From Lacrimispora sphenoides JCM 1415 (GTDB lineage Bacteria > Bacillota > Clostridia > Lachnospirales > Lachnospiraceae): 64,000 bases of DNA. The position numbers and the translations under genes were made by a program. Below, one piece after another: positions 1 through 6,808 of this stretch. The notes beneath the pieces are model-generated. The model worked only from the letters and a program-made list of their open reading frames with translations, was not told the DNA's origin and ran no database searches. Within the stretch, counting starts at the first letter, position 1. Every line of letters starts with the position of its first letter. The DNA lies in the NCBI RefSeq assembly GCF_900105615.1, contig NZ_LT630003.1:1-64000 (forward strand). Direction: 5' to 3'.

Positions 1-133
1 ACAGGCAAGGACTTTTTCCAAAGATCAGATTTTGTCTTATGTAAACTTGTGTGTGGAAACAGAAGAAGCAGTTAAGACCGGGAGGTTAAATGACCGAATG
101 GCGGTGGAATTGCTGCTGACACAAAAATATTAG
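1..133 (+). CDS. 3' end of a gene, probably DNA polymerase III delta subunit
   Basis: An open frame enters from the left edge and stops at TAG 131-133, giving about 43 C-terminal residues. The tail contains ETEEAVKTGRLNDRMAVELLL, a pattern like the last helices of clamp-loader delta subunits (HolA), where a KTG-x-L segment precedes a leucine-rich end. In many Lachnospiraceae holA lies near rpsT, gpr, spoIIP and lepA, all of which appear later here, so the position agrees. Too little protein is visible for a firm call, and the symbol is withheld. If correct, about 28 kb now separates holA from rpsT. Confidence 0.45.
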   Translation, partial: QARTFSKDQILSYVNLCVETEEAVKTGRLNDRMAVELLLTQKY

Positions 134-188
134 GGTTTAACGATTAAACCGGTAAAACTTGGTTATTTTATTTGGAAAGGAGGTCAGG

Positions 189-1394
189 ATGGAAGAATTG
201 TTGAAAAAAAAGCAGATAAGGGTATTTTTATCAAGGCTGCTGCTTGCTATGCTGGTTATTATATTTTATAAAATTGTTATGAATGTTTCAGATGTGATGG
301 TTTGGCTTAAATCATCTACAAAAGTACTTATTCCCTTCTTTTATGGATTTGTCATAGCATATCTGCTGAATATCCCATGTTCTGCGCTTGAACGACGCTT
401 AAACAGGCTTAAATCCAGTCCGTTTCAAAAGAGGTCCAGGGGGATCAGTGTTTTTATTATTTATGCTTTATTTATCTCTGTTGTTGTTCTGGTTATTAAC
501 AAGGGAATTCCCCTGCTTCAGAGAAGCATTTTGGATTTTATAACAAATTTCAATACTTATTATAGTAACGCCATAACGGCTATTGAACAACTGCCGTTAG
601 AAAAGTTTGGCTTATCGGATAAGCTGGGAGAGATTTTGCCGCCCCAGACTGCCTGGAAAAATGTGTTGGAAGGAATTGGCCTGAAAGAAGTAATGGGCTC
701 ACTAAATGCTGTCTTGGGAGTTACTTCCCATATTTTTAGCGGATTTATTACAATTGTATCTTCCGTGTATTTCCTTCTGGAAACTCATAATGTTAAATTT
801 CAGATGAAGCGGCTCATGGATTTGTTTCTTCAAGAAAAAACCAGAAATGCAGCTTTAAGGTACGGAACCATTATCAATGACAGTTTTAAAAAGTTTATTG
901 TCTGCCAGCTTTTAGATTCCCTGATTTTATGTACGATTACCACCATTGAATTTACCATACTTGGTTCCAGGTATTCGCTGGCGCTTGGGGTCATGCTGGG
1001 GATCTGCAATATTATCCCTTACTTTGGCTCAATTTTTGGCTCCATAGGCGTTGTGATTATTATTGCGTGTACGAGCGGAATCAATACAGGGGCGATTGCC
1101 GGTCTGGTTTTACTTGTTACTCAGCAGATTGATGGAAATGTGATACAGCCAAAGCTTATGGGAACCTCATTTTCCTTAAGCCCGGCTTTGATTGTTATAG
1201 GAATCACTGTGGGTGGTGCAATTGCAGGGATATGGGGGATGGTTCTGGCAGTACCCGTGGTTCATATATTAAAGATTATTGCCGGGGATGTCATTGCAGC
1301 CAGGGAGAAAAAGGTTCGGGAAGCTTATGCAGAGCCGGTCCCAGTCAATGCGGACCCTTTCCCGGATGATGTCTCTTCCGGCCATAAGAAGTAG
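189..1394 (+). CDS. AI-2E family transporter (UPF0118-type membrane protein)
   Basis: A 401-residue polytopic membrane protein. The ATG at 189 is preferred over the in-frame ATG at 159 because AAAGGAGG lies just before it (177-184). Hydrophobic segments are at about residues 15-35, 45-62, 90-110 and 185-205, with a cluster of four from 240 to 375. The C-terminal half shows family-like motifs: a glycine-rich LGVMLGICNIIPYFGS stretch, a QQIDGNVIQPKLMG stretch and a final hydrophobic IAGIWGMVLAVPV segment. Members export autoinducer-2 or act as Na+(Li+)/H+ antiporters; the substrate cannot be read from sequence. The gene stands alone after the upstream stop and ends in a strong terminator. Confidence 0.88.
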   Translation: MEELLKKKQIRVFLSRLLLAMLVIIFYKIVMNVSDVMVWLKSSTKVLIPFFYGFVIAYLLNIPCSALERRLNRLKSSPFQKRSRGISVFIIYALFISVVVLVINKGIPLLQRSILDFITNFNTYYSNAITAIEQLPLEKFGLSDKLGEILPPQTAWKNVLEGIGLKEVMGSLNAVLGVTSHIFSGFITIVSSVYFLLETHNVKFQMKRLMDLFLQEKTRNAALRYGTIINDSFKKFIVCQLLDSLILCTITTIEFTILGSRYSLALGVMLGICNIIPYFGSIFGSIGVVIIIACTSGINTGAIAGLVLLVTQQIDGNVIQPKLMGTSFSLSPALIVIGITVGGAIAGIWGMVLAVPVVHILKIIAGDVIAAREKKVREAYAEPVPVNADPFPDDVSSGHKK

Positions 1395-1407
1395 ATTTAC
1401 CTAAGTG

Positions 1408-1439
1408 AGCAGGTTCTTAAGAACCTGCTTTTCTGTTTA
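1408..1439 (+). terminator. Rho-independent terminator of the AI-2E gene
   Basis: A perfect 11-bp stem (AGCAGGTTCTT / AAGAACCTGCT, 1408-1429) is followed by TTTTCTGTTT. It lies 14 nt after the transporter stop codon. Confidence 0.85.
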
Positions 1440-1451
1440 TGGCATAAGATA

Positions 1452-1497
1452 GAGTGCTGCTTCCATAGATGATTGTTCGTCTATGGAAATAGCACTC
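1452..1497. terminator. Long hairpin between convergent genes
   Basis: An interrupted inverted repeat: GAGTGCT (1452-1458) pairs with AGCACTC (1491-1497), and an inner TTCCATAGA pairs with TCTATGGAA. It is followed by CCTTTCTTT on the + strand. It separates the rightward transporter from the leftward repressor operon and could act as a second terminator in either direction. The T-run is weak. Confidence 0.45.
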
Positions 1498-1551
1498 CTT
1501 TCTTTATGGACCGGGTATTACGGAATCCCCCTTTTATCTCAGCAAATTTCA

Positions 1552-1734
1552 TCAGCTGGTGTTTTTTTCTTCATCGTTATTACAACAGAGATCCTGATAG
1601 GCTGAAATGGTACTCAGTGTATCACCAAGCTGTGAAAATATGGAACTTATCAAAGCGATTTCATCAGCAGACCGTCCCTCGGCGATACGGCAGGCCATGG
1701 TAGATATAAGAATTACAAGTTCACAGGGTTGCAT
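1552..1734 (-). CDS. Small conserved protein of 60 residues (DUF6774-like)
   Basis: A 60-residue protein starting MQPCELV, with a hydrophobic, cysteine-containing first third and a LSSIFSQLGDTLSTI-like middle. Small Clostridia proteins of this pattern (N-terminal CELV, central F-x-QLGDTL) are common and have no known function; I recall them as DUF6774. GAGGTGAT lies 8 nt upstream of the ATG, which supports translation. It is the last gene of the leftward cluster after the repressor and the protease, 57 nt downstream of the latter. It could be a tailocin-associated accessory or an unrelated host gene. The family name is from memory and unverified. Confidence 0.6.
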   Translation of the reverse strand: MQPCELVILISTMACRIAEGRSADEIALISSIFSQLGDTLSTISAYQDLCCNNDEEKNTS

Positions 1735-1791
1735 AAATATATCACCTCTGGATAGTATATGTGCCAGAGGGGCGGCAAGACAGAAAATATC

Positions 1792-2244
1792 TTACACTAT
1801 TTTATAGATGTTAAAAGGTTCAAATAGTATCAGATAATTATCTTTTTGCAGTCCTTTTCCGTATATTGTCTGATAGCAGTGAATGGCATCAAGCAAAAAC
1901 TCTTCCGTTACATCCAGATGTTCCGCAATTTCGTACCCATTCCGGCATCCGGCTTCTTTTGCCGCCACCAGCTTATCAAGGGTTATCATTTTATTGTAAG
2001 CCCAAAGCCTTGCAGTACGCTCCTGCTTCTGGTTGGACACATCGGACTGGTCCAGAATATCGCCGGTGGTGGTATGGTAATGTCCCAGCTCTTCCGCCAG
2101 AACGCAAGCCTTCTGACAATCTGTCATATCCTGGCGGATCAATATCTGGGTGCCTTTAATCCTGCCGTCATTGGCTATCAGCGGCCGTTCCTTTATGATG
2201 ATTCCATGGGAATCCGCTTCTTCTAATAAAGATTCATAGTTCAA
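1792..2244 (-). CDS. ImmA/IrrE-type metallopeptidase (repressor-inactivating protease)
   Basis: About 150 residues. I start it at TTG 2244 because GAGGTG (complement of 2251-2256) sits 6 nt upstream. Longer in-frame ATG starts at 2277 and 2292 would overlap the upstream repressor gene and lack a good ribosome-binding site. The motif ACVLAEELGHYH is the variant EELGH zinc site usual in phage ImmA-like proteins, where the first His of HExxH is replaced. A C-terminal DVTEEFLLDAI segment resembles a weak helix-turn-helix. In ICEBs1, ImmA cleaves the Xre-type repressor ImmR to induce the element. Here the gene directly follows such a repressor, so the pair probably controls induction of the tail operon. 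Confidence 0.82.
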   Translation of the reverse strand: MNYESLLEEADSHGIIIKERPLIANDGRIKGTQILIRQDMTDCQKACVLAEELGHYHTTTGDILDQSDVSNQKQERTARLWAYNKMITLDKLVAAKEAGCRNGYEIAEHLDVTEEFLLDAIHCYQTIYGKGLQKDNYLILFEPFNIYKIV

Positions 2245-2269
2245 ATAAATCACCTCAATGAGTTGTCTT

Positions 2270-2752
2270 TTATTCATCAAAAAAGGCATCATCGTGCTTC
2301 TTCATTTCTTCTGTCACCTCAATGTCGGTCCGTTCATGGGCTGCAACCGGTTCCAGGTAGGTTCTGCTGTCAGTATTAAAAATATTAACCGGGCTTTGGC
2401 TTTTTACGTATTCGGGGATATGAACCATTTCTCTGACACGTTTTAGGGCTTCTTTCTGCCCTTTCTCATTTAAACGGTGAAAATTCTCAATCATTTCTCC
2501 GGCATATTCCCCGAAACGTCCGCTGATATAGTCAAAAGCGGAAGCAGTATCGCTTTCCCAACCCATGAGATAGGCTGGGGTTGTCCTCAAAGCATTGGCA
2601 ATTGCTATGATCTTTGACTGGGGAAGCCCTCTTCCGTCTACCTCGATTTTATTAATGGAAGAACGGGATTTATAGCCGGCCTTTAACGCCAATTCTTCCT
2701 GCGAGATCCCAAGCTCTTCCCGTCTCCTTTTAATAATCTGTCCTATTTCCAC
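2270..2752 (-). CDS. Xre-family HTH repressor of the tail locus
   Basis: A 160-residue protein. Residues 4-60 form a Cro/CI-type helix-turn-helix (IIKRRREELGISQEELA, then SINKIEVDGRGLP and a TTPAYLMGW end typical of this family). The C-terminal ~100 residues are a hydrophilic linker region likely to be the target of the adjacent ImmA-like protease. GGAGGTGAT precedes the ATG. It is transcribed leftward from its own near-consensus promoter, divergent from the tail genes, and is followed by the protease gene after 25 nt. By analogy with ImmR/ImmA it should hold the tail promoter off until a stress signal. The operators are proposed below from sequence symmetry only. Confidence 0.88.
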   Translation of the reverse strand: MEIGQIIKRRREELGISQEELALKAGYKSRSSINKIEVDGRGLPQSKIIAIANALRTTPAYLMGWESDTASAFDYISGRFGEYAGEMIENFHRLNEKGQKEALKRVREMVHIPEYVKSQSPVNIFNTDSRTYLEPVAAHERTDIEVTEEMKKHDDAFFDE

Positions 2753-2772
2753 AGGATCACCTCCATAACGGT

Positions 2773-2801
2773 ATTATATCACGGTGTAGAAAGATATTCA
2801 A
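2773..2801 (-). promoter_or_regulatory. Leftward promoter of the repressor
   Basis: On the minus strand a -35 TTGAAT (complement of 2796-2801) and a perfect -10 TATAAT (complement of 2773-2778) are spaced by 17 bp. They end 20 bp upstream of the repressor ATG. Confidence 0.75.
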
Positions 2802-2819
2802 CAAAATTGCAAAATGTTG

Positions 2820-2848
2820 TTGACAAATATAGGACATGGGAGTATGAT
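2820..2848 (+). promoter_or_regulatory. Rightward promoter of the tail operon
   Basis: TTGACA (2820-2825) and TATGAT (2843-2848) are separated by 17 bp. The promoter points toward the tail genes and lies 7 bp before the first 19-bp operator. The two divergent -35 boxes are about 18 bp apart, so one bound repressor could control both. Confidence 0.72.
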
Positions 2849-2854
2849 AACAAA

Positions 2855-2873
2855 TGTAGACAATATGACTACA
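2855..2873. promoter_or_regulatory. Putative operator, copy 1
   Basis: The 19-bp imperfect palindrome TGTAGACAATATGACTACA lies just after the -10 box of the rightward promoter. Its outer TGTAG/CTACA arms and inner C/G positions are repeated at 3047-3065. A lone TGTAGA half-site is at 2785-2790 within the leftward promoter. The binding protein is inferred to be the Xre repressor. Confidence 0.55.
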
Positions 2874-3030
2874 AAAGAAAAGAAAGAAAGTATGAAAGAT
2901 ACAGTTCAGCTTATTGATGAAATTAAATAGCCCGAACTGGAAAAGGGGCAGTTGCAGCAAAACTGAATCTTTCAAACGATTAAAAAGCTGTACAGGTTAT
3001 TGAGGATTGCATAATTGCGGAAAAAGAGTA
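2865..3030 (+). pseudogene. Possible decayed early gene of the tail locus
   Basis: From ATG 2865 the frame reads MTTKEKKESMKDTVQLIDEIK, then TAG at 2928, then PELEKGQLQQN and TGA. After one further shift it continues with a plausible helical stretch (KAVQVIEDCIIAEKEY). The composition looks coding and the position directly after the rightward promoter is that of a Cro-like early gene. It could instead be two tiny peptides or non-coding leader, and no family was recognised. Confidence 0.28.
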
Positions 3031-3046
3031 TTTTTTTTACCAATCA

Positions 3047-3065
3047 TGTAGACTAAATGACTACA
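3047..3065. promoter_or_regulatory. Putative operator, copy 2
   Basis: TGTAGACTAAATGACTACA matches the copy at 2855-2873 at 15 of 19 positions; the differences are confined to the four central bases. It lies 192 bp downstream of copy 1, just before the first tail-gene ribosome-binding site, a spacing that would allow repressor looping. Confidence 0.55.
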
Positions 3066-3089
3066 ATGGACTGAGAAAAGGAGAATCCT

Positions 3090-3212
3090 ATGAAAGTGAA
3101 AGAACAAGGGAAGGTAAGAAGTCCGACAAAAAAGGAACGAATCCGGTTTAGGGAAAGGCAGGTGCCGGAAGGAAAGGCTGGAGGCATAGGAAAGGGGGGA
3201 TTATATGTATAA
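3090..3212 (+). CDS. Small basic protein of 40 residues at the head of the tail operon
   Basis: ATG at 3090 is preceded by AAAAGGAGAATCCT, a good ribosome-binding site. The 40-codon frame is rich in Lys and Arg (MKVKEQGKVRSPTKKER start) and its stop overlaps the start of the next gene by 8 nt, which suggests translational coupling. No family is recognised. It may be a leader peptide, or the stump of a head-tail adaptor left when capsid genes were lost. Confidence 0.4.
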   Translation: MKVKEQGKVRSPTKKERIRFRERQVPEGKAGGIGKGGLYV

Positions 3213-3618
3213 CGAAATCATGGATGGAGTTATCAAACGGTTGGAAGAGTTTTTTCCGGAAGCCAGGATCGATACAAGCCCTTTTGGGGAAGGGATTTCT
3301 GAACCTTATTTTGAAGTCGGACTTTTAGAGACGTTTGAAAAGCCAGTGAACGGGCAGCGTTATTTCCGCAGCATAAGCATGTATGTAACGTATAACTGCC
3401 AGAATTCAGTACAGCCCTCAAGGGACAGGAATCTTGTTCTGGATGTTCTTATGGATAAACTGGAATACATTACTCTGGAAAACGGCTCTTTGATAAGAGG
3501 CAGCAGCAGAAAGGGTAAAAGCGAAGGGGAGGCCCTAAACTTCCTGGTGGATTATCAGGTCTACATTTTAAAAAACGGGGAGTCGGAAGAATTCATGGAA
3601 GATATTAAATTAAAATGA
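3205..3618 (+). CDS. Phage tail terminator-like protein (DUF6838 type)
   Basis: A 137-residue acidic protein. It starts MYNEIMDGVIKRLEEFFP, has central beta segments (YFRSISMYVTYNC) and ends ALNFLVDYQVYILKNG. This pattern and the place directly before the small sheath-adjacent protein match tail completion or terminator proteins of PBSX-like and diffocin-like tails, which cap the tube. The start is supported by a GGAGG-like AAAGGGGGG stretch at 3191-3199. No head genes precede it, so in this locus it would close a free tail rather than join tail to head. The DUF number is from memory. Confidence 0.6.
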   Translation: MYNEIMDGVIKRLEEFFPEARIDTSPFGEGISEPYFEVGLLETFEKPVNGQRYFRSISMYVTYNCQNSVQPSRDRNLVLDVLMDKLEYITLENGSLIRGSSRKGKSEGEALNFLVDYQVYILKNGESEEFMEDIKLK

Positions 3619-3631
3619 AAGAGGTGTTATC

Positions 3632-3829
3632 GTGGCAAAAAAGAACGTAAAAGAAACGGACGGGACCAGCGTAATACGTTATACAAAGGATCAGCTGATC
3701 AGTTCAGAAAAGTATCGTAATCAGAGGGACTTAATAAGTGCTTTGTTTGATGATAGGAAAGTATATTCTGTAACAGAAGCAGAAGAAATCATAAATCAAT
3801 TTATGAAAGGAAAGGTGAAAGTATGTTAG
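3632..3829 (+). CDS. Small tail-operon protein preceding the sheath
   Basis: A 65-residue basic protein with a GTG start preceded by GAGGTG. Residues 14-60 (VIRYTKDQLISSEKYRNQRDLISALFDDRKVYSVTEAEE...) match a small protein often found immediately upstream of the sheath gene in Firmicute myovirus-type tails. Its end overlaps the sheath start by 7 nt, so the two are probably translationally coupled. The function is unknown; the consistent position suggests a structural or chaperone role. Confidence 0.62.
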   Translation: MAKKNVKETDGTSVIRYTKDQLISSEKYRNQRDLISALFDDRKVYSVTEAEEIINQFMKGKVKVC

Positions 3830-5119
3830 GTGGAGGAAATTTTACAATTCAAAACAAAGTATTTCCTGGTGCATATATCAATTTTGTAAGTACTGCTTCG
3901 GCAGGCGCATCCATGGGAAACAGGGGGGTGGCAGCAATCCCTATGGTTCTTGAATGGGGACCGGAGAAAGAGATATTTGAGGTTACATCAGAGGATTTCC
4001 AGAAAAGGTGTAAAGAAATTTTTGGCTATGCAATGGACGATGCGGCTATGCTTCCGGTCAGAGAGCTTTTCCGAAATATGACGAAGGGAATTTTTTACCG
4101 CTTGAATACAGGGACACATGGGGCAAACGAATATGGCACGGCAAAATACTCTGGTAACAGAGGAAATAATCTGATGACCATTATTGCGAAAAATGTTGAT
4201 AATAATTCAAAATTTGATGTGAAGACCCTGTTTGCAGGAAGAGAAGTTGATCGCCAGACAGTTGCAGAGGCAAAAGAGCTGATGGATAACAGTTACGTCA
4301 TATTTAAAAAGGATGCCGAACTGGCAGAAACGGCAGGACTTCCCTTTACAGGAGGTGCCAATGGTGCTGATGTGACAGGAGAGGATTATGCAGAATTCCT
4401 GGATAAGATGGAGAGTGCTTCCTTCCAGATTCTTTGCTGTCCTTCTGCTGACGGTAAGGGTAAAAGCTTTGTTTACAGCATTTACAAAACGTATGAGGGA
4501 TGAAGCTGGTGTGAAGTTCCAGACTGTATTACACCAGTATTCCAAGGCTGATTACGAGGGTGTCATCTCCGTTGAGAATGAAGCGAAAGAATCAGCTACA
4601 GGCCTTGTTTATTGGGTTGCTGGCGCAGAAGCCGCATGCCCTGTCAACAAGACCATTGAAAATAAAGTTTATGACGGGGAGTATACCGTTAAGGCTTCCC
4701 ATACCCAGGCTCAGCTTGCTGATGCAATAAGGGCAGGTAAACTTATGCTTCACAGTGTAGGAAGTGAAATCAGGATTCTGACTGACAGTAATACTTTGGT
4801 TACTTATACAGAGGAAAAAGGGGAAGATTTCTCTAACAACCAGACAGTCCGCGTTCTGGACCAGATTGGAAATGACGTTGCTTCTCTTTTCCATACACGT
4901 TACCTGGGTAAGATTTCAAATGACGATGCAGGACGGGTAAGTCTTTGGAATGACATTGTTACATATGGAAACAGCTGGCGGTATTAAGGGGATTGAAGCT
5001 GTAAATTCGGAAGAGGTTACTGTGGAAAGGGACTGGGCAAGCGGTCCGTTGTGGTGAATTTCCCGGTGAAACCGATTAATTCCATGAGCATCTTATACAT
5101 GACAGTAATTGTATCATAA
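3823..5119 (+). pseudogene. Contractile tail sheath protein (XkdK-like), interrupted by frameshifts
   Basis: The frame opens MLGGGNFTIQNKVFPGAYINF, typical of phage sheath N-termini, and ends NFPVKPINSMSILYMTVIV at TAA 5117. Three single-base changes break it: an extra G near 4454 (run GGG), an extra G near 4978, and a missing A near 5023. Correcting these gives one frame of about 430 residues, containing KRMRDEAGVKFQ, GLVYWVAGAEAA and QTVRVLDQIGNDVASLF, which are conserved sheath motifs. All three changes sit in or beside short homopolymers. This could be genuine inactivation, which would abolish contraction, or consensus error. The sheath normally forms the contracting outer tail cylinder. 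Confidence 0.8.
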
Positions 5120-5129
5120 GAAAGGGGTA

Positions 5130-5600
5130 ATGAACATGATAATATTACAATGGACGCATGGGACGCTATCAGGCCACAAAGCAGAGTGCTATATCAATCG
5201 GAAACGAACGTTATAATTTTATGCAGGCTTTAAACCTGGAGGCTAAGATTGAAAAGGTAAAATCAGAGATCCCGATTCTGGGACGAGCATGAAGGGGAAT
5301 AAGACCGTGGGATGAAAGGAAGGGATCAGCTAACTTTCCATTACATACAAGCATTTTCCGGATATTTTATACAAGTTCCAGCAGACCGGAAATGATATCT
5401 ATTTTGATATCCAGGTGACCAATGAGGACCCTGCTTCCAGGGTAGGCCGTCAGACTGTGATTTTAAAGGATTGCAACTTAAATGGAGGAATTATCACCAA
5501 ATTTGATGCAACAGGAGAATACTTAGAAGATGAGTTTGAATTCACATTTGAAAGCTGGGAGATGCCTGAAAGATTCAGCAATCTTGCGGGAATGCAGTAA
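5130..5600 (+). pseudogene. Tail tube protein (XkdM-like), frameshifted
   Basis: The start at ATG 5130 has AAAGGGG before it. Fragments in different frames join into one tube protein: LSGHKAECYI, then GNERYNFMQALNLEAKIEKVKSEIPILGR, then KGNKTVG. After 5340 comes a long clean frame (YKFQQTGNDIYFDIQVTN ... YLEDEFEFTFESWEMPERFSNLAGMQ) to TAA 5600. The order, length (about 150 residues) and motifs match XkdM-type tubes, the inner rigid cylinder driven through the target envelope. At least three indels interrupt it. The cause is as uncertain as for the sheath. Confidence 0.75.
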
Positions 5601-5622
5601 AAGAAGAAAGGAATAAAAGGAT

Positions 5623-6049
5623 ATGGGAGATTTAAGTTGTTTTTTTAAGCCAGAATGCAGTTAAGGCGGAGCATGAAAAGTTCGTTGCTTCCAAACGTTT
5701 TTTAGGTCCGGGAAAAAAACCTGTGGAATGGGAGATTAAAGCCATTACTCTAAAGAAGATGATCCCTAAGAAAAGAGAGCACGAAAAGGGTTCAGGTAAC
5801 AGGAAAAAAGGGACAGTATACCCAGGAGACGGATTATAACCTTTATCTTGGGAAGCTGGCAGCTGAATGTACGGTTTACCCTAACCTAAATGATAAGGAA
5901 TTACAGGATTCCTATCATGTTATGGGGGCAGACGGACTTTTAAAGGCCATGCTGACTGCAGGCGAATACGCAGGTTATCTGGAACGATTCAGCAAGTGAA
6001 TGGTTTTGATATTACACTGGAAGAGCAGGTTGAAGAGGCAAAAAACTGA
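5623..6049 (+). pseudogene. Tail assembly chaperone (XkdN-like), frameshifted
   Basis: ATG 5623 follows AGAAAGGAATAAAAGG. The pieces read MGDLSCFF..., NAVKAEHEKFVASKRFLGPGKKPVEWEIKAI, then after shifts TQETDYNLYLGKLAAECTVYPNLNDKELQDSYHVMGADGLLKAMLTAGEYAGYL, ending in EEQVEEAKN at TGA 6047. This matches XkdN-type chaperones, which coat the tape measure during tail assembly. Several small indels break the frame upstream of 5850. These genes normally include a programmed frameshift to a second product, but the breaks here are scattered through the gene and cannot all be programmed. Confidence 0.7.
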
Positions 6050-6062
6050 TAGAAGGGGTGAT

Positions 6063-6230
6063 ATGGAAGCAAATATTGCTTACTATTGCCTCCACAAGCT
6101 CCACAAATGGCCTCATGAGTTTCTAAGCCTGGACAGGTATGAACGGGCGTTTGTTATGGCAGCGGTACAGCTTAAGCTGGAAAATGACAAGAAAGAGGCA
6201 CAAAAGACGAAGAGTGCCAGAAAAAGATAG
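6063..6230 (+). CDS. Second tail assembly chaperone reading frame
   Basis: A 55-residue frame starting at ATG 6063 behind AAGGGGTGAT. It reads MEANIAYYCLHKLHKWPHEF, then a RYERAFVMAAVQLKLENDKK helix and a basic end. In myovirus-type tails a short frame of this kind follows the main chaperone and is made alone or as a frameshift extension. Its Y-Y-C-L-H pattern fits that class. It lies 14 nt after the XkdN-like stop and 59 nt before the tape measure. Confidence 0.55.
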   Translation: MEANIAYYCLHKLHKWPHEFLSLDRYERAFVMAAVQLKLENDKKEAQKTKSARKR

Positions 6231-6289
6231 AAGAATGGAAGAGCATCTTTTAGGGTGTTCTTCCAAAAAAAAGAAAGGAGGGAAAGCGT

Positions 6290-6808
6290 TTGGCAACAAT
6301 ACAAAATTCAATACAGCTTCAGGATGGAGCCTCCTCCGTATTAATGAAGATCAATCAGTCAATCAATATTACAAGCCAGTCTTTTCGAAAATTCCAGATG
6401 GCGACAGGTGGTTTTATAGGCTTGCCAGGGATGTCGGCATCCATAACAGATATTCAGAGTATGGGAATTCAATTTGAACAGGTCACTGAAGTAATCGTAC
6501 AGGCCAAGGAAAAGCAGGAAGAGTTAAATAAAACCATTGATGATGGTAAGAGCAAACTCCAGGATATGAAGAAACTCTGGGATAAAGCATTATCTGGTTT
6601 AGGTAAGATGGGAATCAACACCAGTCCTATGGATATATTTAACCAGGCAAATGATATAAAAGCAGCCGGAAATCTCATACAGTCTAGGACCGGAATGCAG
6701 GGGCAGGATCTGGATATGGCAAAGCAAAGTGCTAAAAATCTATATGTGGATAACATAAGCGGCAGTCCTGAAGATGCAGCAAAGAGTTTATCTTCGTACA
6801 TCAGATGA
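6290..6808 (+). CDS. Tape measure protein, N-terminal part
   Basis: TTG 6290 follows AAAGGAGGGAAAGC. The 172-residue product begins with a phage tape-measure N-terminus (hydrophilic, then a long coiled coil near residues 70-110, VIVQAKEKQEELNKTIDDGKSKLQDMKKL). It stops at TGA 6806-6808. The second half opens in the +2 frame at 6805, and the codons just upstream in that frame read V-H-Q. Restoring one G near 6796 therefore joins the two as ...SSVHQMTG.... The intact protein would be about 820 residues and set tail length. I treat the break as a frameshift, not as two genes. Confidence 0.72.
   Translation: MATIQNSIQLQDGASSVLMKINQSINITSQSFRKFQMATGGFIGLPGMSASITDIQSMGIQFEQVTEVIVQAKEKQEELNKTIDDGKSKLQDMKKLWDKALSGLGKMGINTSPMDIFNQANDIKAAGNLIQSRTGMQGQDLDMAKQSAKNLYVDNISGSPEDAAKSLSSYIR

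Noticed and set aside
2757..2975. Leftward 72-residue frame upstream of the repressor
   Set aside because: It covers both divergent promoters and an operator and has no ribosome-binding site.
6790..6808. Programmed frameshift in the tape measure gene
   Set aside because: No slippery heptamer is seen at the junction, and restoring one G gives a natural join. Programmed shifts belong to the chaperone genes, not to tape measures.
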